From assembly GCA_030041135.1 (NCBI GenBank), contig JASHOL010000147.1, positions 1-52,719 of the forward strand: 52,719 nucleotides of DNA. The letters run 5' to 3'. A program made the position numbers and the translations under genes. This document shows positions 8,719 to 16,222 of this stretch, one piece after another. Source of the stretch: Streptosporangiaceae bacterium. GTDB lineage: Bacteria; Actinomycetota; Actinomycetes; Streptosporangiales; Streptosporangiaceae. Position 1 is the stretch's first letter. Every line of letters begins with the position of its first letter. The notes under the pieces were generated by a model. That model had not been told where the DNA came from. It searched no databases and saw nothing but the letters and a program-made list of their open reading frames with translations.

Positions 8719-8760
8719 AATTACGTGCCGAAACCATCGTCGCACGTAATTAATTACGTG
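8719..8760. promoter_or_regulatory. Candidate operator: 18-bp perfect palindrome plus a third half-site
   Basis: CACGTAATTAATTACGTG at 8743-8760 is perfectly self-complementary. A further AATTACGTG copy sits at 8719-8727, nearer the start of the regulator gene at 8703. It is AT-rich against a GC-rich background and lies where the promoter of that gene should be, so repressor autoregulation is the simplest reading. Confidence 0.65.
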
Positions 8761-8882
8761 TCCAACGGTGCCACGAAAATAGGAAAACTGCTGGCTGCGC
8801 GACATCCGGCACGCGAGGTTGTCCTCGATTTCGCGCCGGGCTGGCCGGCGCGAGCCAAGCCGCGCACGGTGGGCGCGGCCCG

Positions 8883-10043
8883 TCAGCTGGCTATGAGCAC
8901 GCCCCGAGCGGCGAGGCCGTCGACGGCGGTTCGGTCCAGCCCGAGCCAGTCGGCCAGCACCTCGGCGTTGTGCTCGCCGCGGCGGGGAGCCCGTCGCCGG
9001 ATTGCGGGCTGAGCCGCGGAGAAGTGGTAAGGCAGGCCGGTTACGCGGCGCTCGCTGCCAGGAACGCTCACCGAGTGCGCGCCGCCCGCGAACACATCGG
9101 CGGAATCGCGGACGTCGCCCCATGCGACTCCCGCTGACTCGAGCGCCGCCACCAGGCTCTCCCGGTCGGTGAACCCGATGATCCAGTCCTGGATTGCCTG
9201 CTGGCGCAGCCGGAATTTCGTCGGCAGGTCCGTGCCGGGCGGCGCGGGATCGGTGACGAGCCCCGCGCGCGAGAGCATGGACCAGGCGTGCTTCGGTGGC
9301 GCCGCAATCAGCAGCGGGCCTCCCGGCGCCCGCCATATGGTGCCGCGCGAGGAATACGCCTCGCCGGTGCCGTCGAGCACGGCGTGGGCGTGATCGTCGG
9401 TGGCCGCGATCGCTGCCAGCATGCTCAGGTCGATGTGCTGGCCGAGCCCGGTCGCGGTCCGCTGGTGCAGGGCCGCGAGCAGCGCGACGGTGGCGTGCAG
9501 CGCGGTCAGGGTGTCGGCCAGCGCCATCGGCAGGTCTGTCGGTGGTCGCTCGTCGAGTTCGGCCTGCCGGGCGAGCAGGCCAGACTCGGCGTGGATGACC
9601 GGTGCCAGCGCCCGCCGCTGCGCGTCCGGCCCGGCGGGACCGAAGCCGGAGATTGACAGCATGACCAGCGCCGGGTTGGCCGACGACAGCTGGCCGTAGC
9701 CCAGCCCGAGACGGTCCATGACGCCAGGCCTGAAGTTCTCGATCAGCACGTCCGCGCGCCGGGCCAGGTCGGTGATCAGCCCGGTGGCACCGGCCACCGC
9801 GAGGTCCACGCCGATGCTGCGCTTGCCCGTGTTCATCTGGGCGAACATTCCGGCCCGGCCGTCCCTCACCACCCCGAAGTACTCGGTCACGTCGGTGCGA
9901 GGACTCTCGACCCGCACGACATCGGCCCCGAGGTCGGCCAGGATTCTGGCCGCATACGGACCCGAGATCGCCTGGGACATGTCCAGTACTCGCCAGGCGG
10001 GAAGTGGCGGCTTCTGGTTGCCGGGAGCCTGCGCTGAAGTCAT
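8883..10043 (-). CDS. CaiB/BaiF family (class III) CoA-transferase
   Basis: The 386-residue protein has the family's N-terminal fold: VLDMSQAISGPYAARILADL, GADVVRVESP, MNTGKRSIGVDL, ADVLIENFRPGVMDRLGLGY and ISGFGPAGPDA. An Asp in the MALADTLTALHA segment is placed like the catalytic Asp region. These enzymes move CoA between carboxylic acids. ATG 10043 overlaps the stop of the upstream phosphotransferase gene (ATGA, 10040-10043), so the two are coupled. Relatives are usually about 380-400 residues, so this one looks complete. The acyl substrate is unknown. Confidence 0.93.
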   Translation of the reverse strand: MTSAQAPGNQKPPLPAWRVLDMSQAISGPYAARILADLGADVVRVESPRTDVTEYFGVVRDGRAGMFAQMNTGKRSIGVDLAVAGATGLITDLARRADVLIENFRPGVMDRLGLGYGQLSSANPALVMLSISGFGPAGPDAQRRALAPVIHAESGLLARQAELDERPPTDLPMALADTLTALHATVALLAALHQRTATGLGQHIDLSMLAAIAATDDHAHAVLDGTGEAYSSRGTIWRAPGGPLLIAAPPKHAWSMLSRAGLVTDPAPPGTDLPTKFRLRQQAIQDWIIGFTDRESLVAALESAGVAWGDVRDSADVFAGGAHSVSVPGSERRVTGLPYHFSAAQPAIRRRAPRRGEHNAEVLADWLGLDRTAVDGLAARGVLIAS

Positions 10044-10999
10044 GCCGCGCCTGCCCGGCCGGCGAGTTTGCCGAGCGCGCTGGCGGTGAACGCCCGGAGC
10101 GCGGCCCGCATCGAGGCGAGCCTGGCCGCGGGCAGCCCCCAGGCCTGCAGGTTGAACCCGCAGGCGCGCAGCGCCGCGCGCAGGTCCCACAGCGGCAACG
10201 TCGCCGTGTCGACCTCGCGGCGCAGCGCCAGGTACTGGCCGGTGAGCATCTGGCTTGCGGCGCTGCCGTGGAACCAGCTGATCTCGAGCCGCGTGATGGC
10301 GAGGTCGGCCAGCGGGTCACCGAACAGGGCGTCTTCCCAGTCGATGATCCCGACCAGCCTGCCGTCCCTGAACAGCACGTTGCCTGGCCAGAAGTCGCCG
10401 TGGAGCACGACCGGCCGGTTGACCGGCGGCGGCGGCCAGGCTGTTTCCAGTGCCGCGCGCACCTCGGCTTCGCGGAGGTAGCTGTCAGGGGGGACAGACT
10501 TCGTTCCCAGCTTGCGAGCGAAGTGATCGCGAACATCAGCGAGAAAGGCGACCTCAGCCCGCGTGAAGCCGCAGTCGTGCACGGCCGCAAGCGCGCCCGC
10601 CAGCTGGCCGGTGAAGTCCGTCAGGTCGGCCGGGTCTTCAACGGGCTGGCCGTCGATGAGCTCCTGCAGCAGGTACGGCCCCGGCAGGATGGCGCACGAC
10701 TCGTCGGCAAGGTAGGGCCGGGGCACCGGCTGGCCCGCCGCCGCCAGCAGTTGCAGCAGCCGGTACTCGGTGCGCGCCGCATGCGGGTCGGACTTCAGGT
10801 TCGCCGCGCCGTACTGGCGCAGGACGAGCGCGGCACGCTGACCGTCCGGCTGCTCCGCCTCGATCACGCTGACGCGGGCGGATGTGGCGCCGGGCATGGG
10901 CCGGGTCCGCACCAGCCGCCAGCCGGGCCTGGCCGCGCGCAGCAGCTCGGTGACCTGCTCCTGGCTGGCTGGTTGCGGCTGGGTCACGGGCCCGATCAT
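10040..10999 (-). CDS. Phosphotransferase family protein (APH/choline-kinase fold)
   Basis: The protein has the APH kinase core: a VLRQYG N-lobe lysine-like region, catalytic loop VLHGDFWPGNVLF and metal-binding IDWEDALFGDPLADLA. The start is uncertain: ATG 10999 (319 residues) is preferred, but GTG 11026 or GTG 10990 are in frame and none has a good ribosome site. Members of this family phosphorylate small alcohols; some act on hydroxyacyl substrates near CoA enzymes. The four-base overlap with the CoA-transferase gene makes a two-gene operon and favours a metabolic role over antibiotic resistance. It is divergent from the stress-protein gene at 11041. Confidence 0.85.
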   Translation of the reverse strand: MIGPVTQPQPASQEQVTELLRAARPGWRLVRTRPMPGATSARVSVIEAEQPDGQRAALVLRQYGAANLKSDPHAARTEYRLLQLLAAAGQPVPRPYLADESCAILPGPYLLQELIDGQPVEDPADLTDFTGQLAGALAAVHDCGFTRAEVAFLADVRDHFARKLGTKSVPPDSYLREAEVRAALETAWPPPPVNRPVVLHGDFWPGNVLFRDGRLVGIIDWEDALFGDPLADLAITRLEISWFHGSAASQMLTGQYLALRREVDTATLPLWDLRAALRACGFNLQAWGLPAARLASMRAALRAFTASALGKLAGRAGAA

Positions 11000-11040
11000 G
11001 CCAGAGTGTGCGATAGAGGTATGCACCCTACACTTCGTGT

Positions 11041-11508
11041 GTGGAATCCGGCGAGACCGCTGGCTTCGAACTGGGCACCGACGGCCCTTCGGTGATCCTG
11101 CTTGGCGTCGATGACTCGACGACCTCGATCAGGGCCGGATGGTATGCGATGGGCCTGGCCCGCAGGCAGGGCGCGAAGCTCGTGGCCATCTTCGTGTCGC
11201 CGATGGCGACCATCGGCACGTCGGGGCCGGGCGGCGCCTCCCTGACGGTGGCCAAGGACCAGGCGTTCGCCGAGATGGTCAAGGACATGCGCCAGCGCGC
11301 CGCAGAAGCGGCGGAGGAGTTCGGCATCTCGCTGACGTTCCTGGCCAGGCGAGGCGAGCCGTTCGCCGAGATCTGCCGGGCCGCAGACGAGGTCAGGGCG
11401 GACGCCATCGTGGTGGGCGCGTCCACGAAGGCCGGGCACCGGTTCGTCGGATCACTGGCCGTGCGACTGGTGCGGGCCGGCCGGTGGCCGGTCACCGTCG
11501 TGCCATGA
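11041..11508 (+). CDS. Universal stress protein (UspA family)
   Basis: The 155-residue protein is a single Usp domain. It has SVILLGVDDSTTSIRAGWYA at the N-terminus (beta-1 with the ATP-contacting Asp), and ADAIVVGASTKAGHRFVGSL followed by RAGRWPVTVVP at the C-terminus. The glycine-rich end corresponds to the nucleotide-binding GxxG-x9-GS region, with AGHRFVGS spacing typical of actinobacterial members. GTG 11041 has no clear ribosome site and may be leaderless. It is divergent from the phosphotransferase gene, and its 3' end overlaps the convergent sirtuin gene by 57 bases. Usp proteins act in dormancy and stress; the exact role is unknown. Confidence 0.88.
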   Translation: MESGETAGFELGTDGPSVILLGVDDSTTSIRAGWYAMGLARRQGAKLVAIFVSPMATIGTSGPGGASLTVAKDQAFAEMVKDMRQRAAEAAEEFGISLTFLARRGEPFAEICRAADEVRADAIVVGASTKAGHRFVGSLAVRLVRAGRWPVTVVP

Positions 11509-12294
11509 CTGGCTGGCCGGGACCGGAGAGCGGGCCAGCAGCGCGGCGACCAGAGCAGGGATGGCCTCACCGATGGGCTCGCGGATCGTCGCGTCGGCCA
11601 GGACGTCGTAGGGAGTCGGGTCCCGGTTCACGATGACCAGCCTGGCGCCGTGGTCGACGGCCAGCCCGCACAGCGAGGCGGCCGGCTCGACCGTGAGCGT
11701 GCTGCCGACCGCGAGGAACAGGTCGCACGCCTCGGCGGCATCCATCGCGCGGCCGAGCACGTCGCGGTCGAGCGGCTGGCCGAACATCACGGTGGCGGAC
11801 TTGAGGATGCCGCCGCATGCGGCGCACGCCGGGTCGTCCTCGCCCGCTCTGACCCTGGCCAGGGCATCGGCCATCGCCGTCGCATCGCCGCAGCTCACGC
11901 ACACCACTCGGTGCATCGTGCCGTGCAGTTCGAGCACCCGGTCCGGCGGCGAGCCGGCCTTCTGGTGCAGGCCGTCGATGTTCTGCGTGATGACCCAGAT
12001 TTCGGCGCCGCCTGCCGCCAGCCCGGCCAGCGCCAGGTGCGCGGCGTTCGGCCGCGCGGTCCAGGCCGGGTGCGCGAGCCGGTTCTGCCAGGATCGCCTG
12101 CGCAACTCGGGGTCGGACACATAGTTCTGGTAGGTCGACAGCTTCTCCGCGGCGGGGTTCCTGGTCCAGATGCCCTGCGGCCCGCGGAAGTCCGGGATGC
12201 CCGAGTCGGTAGATATGCCCGCGCCGGTCAGGACCGCCACGGCCCTGACTGCGCCGCGGTCGGTGCCGACCACGGCGTCGTAATTGGTCACCAC
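11452..12294 (-). CDS. Sir2-family NAD-dependent protein deacylase
   Basis: The 280-residue product shows all sirtuin hallmarks: VLTGAGISTDSGIPDFRG, the ITQNIDGLH loop, catalytic His in LELHGT, two zinc-binding CxxC pairs (CVSCGD and CAACGG), the FGQPL segment, VGSTLTVEPAASL and IVNRDPTPYD. It removes acyl groups from lysine using NAD, making O-acyl-ADP-ribose and nicotinamide. Start GTG 12294 has GAGGA seven bases upstream; GTG 12291 is an alternative. The window also carries AcuC, a zinc-dependent lysine deacetylase, at 40.8-42.0 kb, so two deacylase chemistries are encoded 29 kb apart. Confidence 0.95.
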   Translation of the reverse strand: MVTNYDAVVGTDRGAVRAVAVLTGAGISTDSGIPDFRGPQGIWTRNPAAEKLSTYQNYVSDPELRRRSWQNRLAHPAWTARPNAAHLALAGLAAGGAEIWVITQNIDGLHQKAGSPPDRVLELHGTMHRVVCVSCGDATAMADALARVRAGEDDPACAACGGILKSATVMFGQPLDRDVLGRAMDAAEACDLFLAVGSTLTVEPAASLCGLAVDHGARLVIVNRDPTPYDVLADATIREPIGEAIPALVAALLARSPVPASQSWHDGDRPPAGPHQSHGQ

Positions 12295-12330
12295 CGGTTC
12301 ATCCTCGGGTGACGACCGGCCGGGCCGCAA

Positions 12331-12377
12331 GTCGTGGTCCTGTGCGCGGAGGTGTCGTGGTCCTGTGCGCGGGAGGT
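12331..12377. repeat. 23-bp direct tandem repeat, two copies
   Basis: GTCGTGGTCCTGTGCGCGG begins at 12331 and again at 12354, each followed by (G)AGGT; the second copy has one extra G. It lies between the divergent sirtuin and SDR genes and could be a simple duplication or a pair of protein-binding sites. Confidence 0.6.
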
Positions 12378-12514
12378 GCGGCCGGCGTCGGCCGCAAGGG
12401 CTGAGGGATGCGGCCACCTCGGCGCGGTCAGGTGACGCGGCGGGCTAACTTGGCCGAAGGCCGTTCGTTCTGGCCGTGAGTGACGGGGCCTACGGTGATC
12501 GGTTAAGGAGGCGC

Positions 12515-13282
12515 ATGCGCGGACTGGCTGGCCGGCGAGTCCTGGTGTGCGGCGGCAGCAGCGGGATCGGGCTTGCCGCCGCCCGCAGGTTCGGCGAGGA
12601 GGGCTGCAGCGTCTTCATCTGCGGGCTGGATGCGGCGGAGGTCGAGGTCGCGGTCACGAGCGTGCGCGAGGCCGGTGCCGAGGTCGCTGGATTGGCCTGC
12701 GACGTCAGCTCCGAGGCGGAGGTCGCGAGGATGTCGGCGGCGGCCGAGGCGGCCCTCGGCGGCATCGACATCCTGGCCAATAACGCGGGGACGGCGCGGC
12801 GCGATCCGTTCCTGACGATCAGCGCTGAGGACTGGGACCGGATACTGGCCGTGAACCTCCGCGGCATGTTCCTGGTCGCGCGCGACGTCAGCAGGCTCAT
12901 GGTCCGCCGGGGGACGCGTGGCGTGATCATCAACATGTCGTCGACCAACGGCCTGGCCGGCGAGGCCGACTATGCCCACTACAACGCGTCCAAGGGCGGT
13001 GTCCTCCAGCTCACCCGCACCATGGCGGTGGAACTCGGCCAGTACGGGATCAGGGTGAACGCGCTGTGCCCCGGCTACATCCAGAGCCCGCTCAACGCGG
13101 CCATCGCGGCCGGGCTGGACGACGGTTTCGAGGCCGCCTACGCGCGCGAGAAGATCCCGCTCGGCCGCGTCGGGCGGCCAGAGGAGGTGGCCGCCGCGTA
13201 TGCGTTCCTGGCCTCAGACGACGCGTCCTTCGTGCACGGCGCCGCGCTGGTCATCGACGGCGGCCAGCTCGCGGTTATGTAG
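12515..13282 (+). CDS. SDR-family oxidoreductase (FabG-like)
   Basis: ATG 12515 is preferred because AAGGAGG lies just upstream at 12505-12511; GTG 12476 is an in-frame alternative. The 255-residue protein is a classic SDR: cofactor motif VCGGSSGIG, CDVSS, LANNAGTAR, active-site Ser in NMSSTNG, YNASK, then LCPGYIQSPL and the C-terminal HGAALVIDGG. Length and motifs match 3-oxoacyl-ACP reductase-like and dihydrodiol/alcohol dehydrogenases. NAD versus NADP preference and substrate are not clear. It converges on the GH27 gene, separated by a strong hairpin. Confidence 0.92.
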   Translation: MRGLAGRRVLVCGGSSGIGLAAARRFGEEGCSVFICGLDAAEVEVAVTSVREAGAEVAGLACDVSSEAEVARMSAAAEAALGGIDILANNAGTARRDPFLTISAEDWDRILAVNLRGMFLVARDVSRLMVRRGTRGVIINMSSTNGLAGEADYAHYNASKGGVLQLTRTMAVELGQYGIRVNALCPGYIQSPLNAAIAAGLDDGFEAAYAREKIPLGRVGRPEEVAAAYAFLASDDASFVHGAALVIDGGQLAVM

Positions 13283-13306
13283 CCCGCCACTGCCGGCGCT
13301 TGGTCT

Positions 13307-13349
13307 GCGACGGGCACGCCCTGGCGCGGGTCGAGGGCGTGCCCGTCGC
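13307..13349. terminator. Bidirectional hairpin terminator between convergent genes
   Basis: GCGACGGGCACGCCCT (13307-13322) pairs perfectly with AGGGCGTGCCCGTCGC (13334-13349) across an 11-base loop. The 16-bp GC-rich stem sits between the stop codons of the SDR and GH27 genes. There is no U-tract, as is common in actinomycetes. Confidence 0.8.
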
Positions 13350-13355
13350 CGCCTG

Positions 13356-14864
13356 TCACCGCAGCGGGATGATTCTGTACAACGCCACGCCCTCGGGCGG
13401 GACGGTCGCGGTGATCACCCCGGCCGATGAGATGCGGAACCACGCGTGTCCGCCGACGACCACCGACCGGTCGCCCCACAGGTCCTGCACCAGGTAGCCA
13501 TGCGGATCGGGTGGCAGGCCCATCGCGGCCGCCGTGGTCGAGATCGAGACCGGAGCCGAGCTCAGCTTCGTGGTCGTGTTGAACAGCCCGACGATCCCGT
13601 CGCCGCGCCGTTCCACCTTGGCGAAGACCTGATCGCCGGCGCCGCGGCCCGGCTTGCCGACATCCGCGATCCTCGATGCGTCGATGGCGTCCTGGTCGAC
13701 CTCGATGACCTGCCTGTTCATCAGGAGGCTGCGATCCCTGGGGGTAAGGCCGGCACTGGTGCCGTAGGCGTTTGTTACCGACTTGGTCAGGTCGCTGCCG
13801 AGGATCAGCGGGGCCGAGCCCAGTGACCACAGGCTGAGCTGCGACTCCGAGGCGGCCAGAGACATCCCGGAGTCCTTGCTGCCGTCGCCGACCTCGATCG
13901 AGTCGTAGTCGTTGAATCCGCCGGGACCACCGTAGGGCTGCCAGTCGGCGACACCGTTGAAGCGGTCGCTCCAGTGGATGTAGCTGGTCAGCGGGAACAC
14001 GCTCAGGCAGCCGGTGAACGGCGGTGCGTTGCAGGCATTCGCCGAGCCCTCGTCCGGGCCGTTGATCTCAATATCGGGGTCGAACTCCCACTGGTTGGAG
14101 TACTTCTTCAACGTCGGCGCGAGCTTGATCGTGAAGCTGCCCTGGGTGGTGTCAAGCACCATCGGGCGGTGCGAGTGATGGATCGCGGCCTGCCAGGCCC
14201 TGATGTCGGGGCCGTTGCTGTTGGTGATGCCGTCGAGCTTTACGTAGTCAACGCCCCAGGACGCGAGTTCGTCCACGACCGAGTCCACGTACGCCTGGGC
14301 GCCGGGCTTACTGTAGTTGATCTCTACCATGCCGCCGCAGTTGTAGTTGTTCTGCGGCCTGGTGGTGGCGATCTCGTCGGCGGTGTAGCGGGTGCCGAGG
14401 ATGCGGGTGTTCCGCTTGACTGCCTGCTCGGAGATGCCCGCGGTCTCGTAGATGCCGAACTTCAGGCCGAGCCTGTGCACGTACGCGGCGAGCGCCTTGA
14501 TGCCGTTATCTGAGCCGACACTGGGGTAGTTCGCGGCGTTTACGACCCAGCGGCCGTACTTGTCGACGTTCGGACCCTGCGGGCCCGGGCACTGGTACCA
14601 GCCGTCATCGATGTTGACGTACCGGTAGCCGACCGACGACAGGCCGGTACTCACCAGCGCCCGCGCCTCCCCCTCGACGGCGGCCTCATTCTCTGCTTCC
14701 CTGAGGAAGCTCCATCCACTCCAGCCCATTACGGGCGTCTGGTCCGGTCCGCCGGGCGGATACGCCGTGGCGGCCTGGGCGGCCGGCGCGGCGGGTGTCA
14801 CCGAGGCCATCGCGATCGGCACCACGAGAGCTGCAACCGCTAACGCGGGCGTCCACTTTCTCAT
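13356..14864 (-). CDS. Secreted glycoside hydrolase family 27 (alpha-galactosidase-like)
   Basis: The 502-residue protein has a Sec-type signal peptide (KWTPALAVAALVVPIAMASV, cleavage near residue 32). GH27 motifs follow in order: TPVMGWSGWS (43-52), YVNIDDGWY (82-90), LKFGIYE (134-140), nucleophile Asp in YVKLDG (D211), a probable acid/base Asp in WEFDPDIE (about D264), FNDYDSIEVG (318-327) and a C-terminal beta domain. GH27 retains configuration and removes alpha-linked galactose, GalNAc or beta-L-arabinopyranose. The recognition segment reads MVLDTTQGSF rather than the CEWP or CSWP loop of galactosidases and GalNAc-ases, so specificity is open. ATG 14864 has GGAGG five bases upstream. It likely supplies sugar to the ABC importer nearby. 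Confidence 0.85.
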   Translation of the reverse strand: MRKWTPALAVAALVVPIAMASVTPAAPAAQAATAYPPGGPDQTPVMGWSGWSFLREAENEAAVEGEARALVSTGLSSVGYRYVNIDDGWYQCPGPQGPNVDKYGRWVVNAANYPSVGSDNGIKALAAYVHRLGLKFGIYETAGISEQAVKRNTRILGTRYTADEIATTRPQNNYNCGGMVEINYSKPGAQAYVDSVVDELASWGVDYVKLDGITNSNGPDIRAWQAAIHHSHRPMVLDTTQGSFTIKLAPTLKKYSNQWEFDPDIEINGPDEGSANACNAPPFTGCLSVFPLTSYIHWSDRFNGVADWQPYGGPGGFNDYDSIEVGDGSKDSGMSLAASESQLSLWSLGSAPLILGSDLTKSVTNAYGTSAGLTPRDRSLLMNRQVIEVDQDAIDASRIADVGKPGRGAGDQVFAKVERRGDGIVGLFNTTTKLSSAPVSISTTAAAMGLPPDPHGYLVQDLWGDRSVVVGGHAWFRISSAGVITATVPPEGVALYRIIPLR

Positions 14865-15084
14865 GAGTCCTCCAACATAGGCGCACATGAACGGGCCGCA
14901 TCTCCGGCGGCCGGCACAATCGCTCGGGTGACGTAACTCCGTACGAATGCCATCTTGATTGCCGGCGTCTAACGCGCCAAGGGCGAGCGGCAAGTGCGCA
15001 CAAAATCCGTCACATAGTGCTCACAACGCGCAGAAATTCGGCGCGTCAGTGCGCGGCGCCCAGTCTCTGATTACTGAGCCCTGG
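14865..15084. promoter_or_regulatory. Upstream region of the GH27 gene with a motif shared with the SIS promoter region
   Basis: This 220-base region must hold the promoter of the GH27 gene on the minus strand. AAGTGCGCACA at 14992-15002 reads TGTGCGCACTT on the minus strand, and the same 11-mer occurs at 16087-16097 upstream of the SIS gene. That makes it a candidate binding site for one of the local DeoR-family regulators. Confidence 0.4.
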
Positions 15085-15846
15085 CTACGTCGCGCAGATG
15101 ACGCGACAGCCCTGGCGCCGGATGAGCCCGAGCTTGTCCTCGGGCGCCCGGCCATCGGTGATCAGGACGTGCACCTCCGACATCCGGCAGACCTGCGCGA
15201 GCGTGACCCGGCCGACCTTGGTCGCGTCAGCCAGGACGATCCTCATCCGGGCGCGCCGGAGCAGCATCGCGTTCACGCGAGCCCCGGCCGGGTCGTAGTT
15301 GGTGCATCCGGCCTCGGCGTCGACGCCGTCGACGCCGAGGAACGCAACGTCGATGTTGTACTCGGACAGGAACGACTCAGCGCTATGGCCGACCGACTCC
15401 TGGCTGCTGCCGCGTACTTCGCCGCCGGCCACGAAGACTCGCAGCCGGCGGTTGCTGACCAGTTCGACCGCCACGTTCAGCGCATTCGTCACGATCGTGA
15501 GGTCCTCCCGGTCGCGCAACAGGCGGACGAACTGCGCCACCGTGGTGCCGCCCGTCGTGCCGATGACCCTCGCGTCGGCCAGGAACTCAACGGCGCGGCG
15601 GGCGATCTGCTGTTTCTCCCGCAGGTCCAGGGTCGTCTTGTAGCTCAGCGGCAGGTCGTTGAACGCTGCGTGGATGGTCGCGCCGCCGTGGGTGCGGCAG
15701 ACGAGCTGCTGATGCTGCAGAGCCTCCAGGTCGCGCCTGATCGTGGCGTGCGAGACGCCGAACTCGGTCGCGAGCCAGGGCACGTCGACCTGGCCGCGCT
15801 TCACCACCGCGGACACTATGTGGTTCAACCGGTCGCGACGATGCAC
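15085..15846 (-). CDS. DeoR/GlpR-family transcriptional repressor (first copy)
   Basis: The 253-residue protein has an N-terminal DeoR winged helix (RRDRLNHIVSAVVKRGQVDV, then WLATEFGVSHATIRRDLEAL and CRTHGGA) and a C-terminal sugar-phosphate sensor domain of the ribose-5-phosphate-isomerase-like fold. The latter has IGTTGGTTVAQF, IVTNALNVAVEL and FLGVDGVDAEAGCTNYDPAG. Such repressors bind phosphorylated sugars; AgaR and GlpR are examples. GTG 15846 has no ribosome site and may be leaderless. A paralogue lies at 20.9 kb and aligns throughout, including the start (GTG-His-Arg). It is divergent from the SIS gene. Confidence 0.92.
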   Translation of the reverse strand: MHRRDRLNHIVSAVVKRGQVDVPWLATEFGVSHATIRRDLEALQHQQLVCRTHGGATIHAAFNDLPLSYKTTLDLREKQQIARRAVEFLADARVIGTTGGTTVAQFVRLLRDREDLTIVTNALNVAVELVSNRRLRVFVAGGEVRGSSQESVGHSAESFLSEYNIDVAFLGVDGVDAEAGCTNYDPAGARVNAMLLRRARMRIVLADATKVGRVTLAQVCRMSEVHVLITDGRAPEDKLGLIRRQGCRVICAT

Positions 15847-16222
15847 TGTTGAAAGGGATGCGGTTCCTGGGTCTGACCTGCGCTTCCCGTCCTCATTTCA
15901 TCGGGTCAGCTGCCTTGCGGATGTCGGTGGCCGGCCTGGGCCCGATTCGGGTGGGCGGCGCCGCCGGCCGGGCTTCACGTGCTAACGCTCACACGATGGC
16001 GTCGTTGACGCGACGCTTGAGATGTGATCACACGTGTCGTATAGTCGTTTAAAGTACACTAGATCGTGCATTATAACTGAGCAAGATGTGCGCACTTCGG
16101 GGTTCGGGAGCGCACTTTTCTTTCGGGTTTCCGCCCGCGCCGCGCTCGCGGCAGCCGGAGCGGGGCGCGAGCGAACTGGCCCCCGGCGGCCGCCCCGGCA
16201 GGGGTCGGCGAAGGGACTGCCT
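15847..16222. promoter_or_regulatory. Divergent control region between DeoR and SIS genes (376 bases, no gene)
   Basis: No coding region is recognisable here; the long frame continuing upstream of the SIS start has no family match and no ribosome site. It holds a promoter-like pair (16017-16045), the palindrome TGTGATCACA (16023-16032), ATCGTGC (16063-16069) and TGTGCGCACTT (16087-16097). Several of these recur in other promoter regions of the locus. Confidence 0.6.
16017..16045 (+). promoter_or_regulatory. Sigma-70-like promoter for the SIS gene with palindrome in spacer
   Basis: TTGAGA (16017-16022) and TATAGT (16040-16045) are 17 bases apart, an optimal vegetative promoter. The spacer contains TGTGATCACA, a perfect 10-bp palindrome, so a repressor bound there would block RNA polymerase. 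ATCGTGC lies just past the expected start of transcription. Confidence 0.6.

Noticed and set aside
8704-10590. Upstream extension of the zinc-ribbon gene frame to 896 codons
   Set aside because: It runs antiphase through the CoA-transferase and phosphotransferase genes; ATG 8703 with a good ribosome site and the operator upstream mark the true start.
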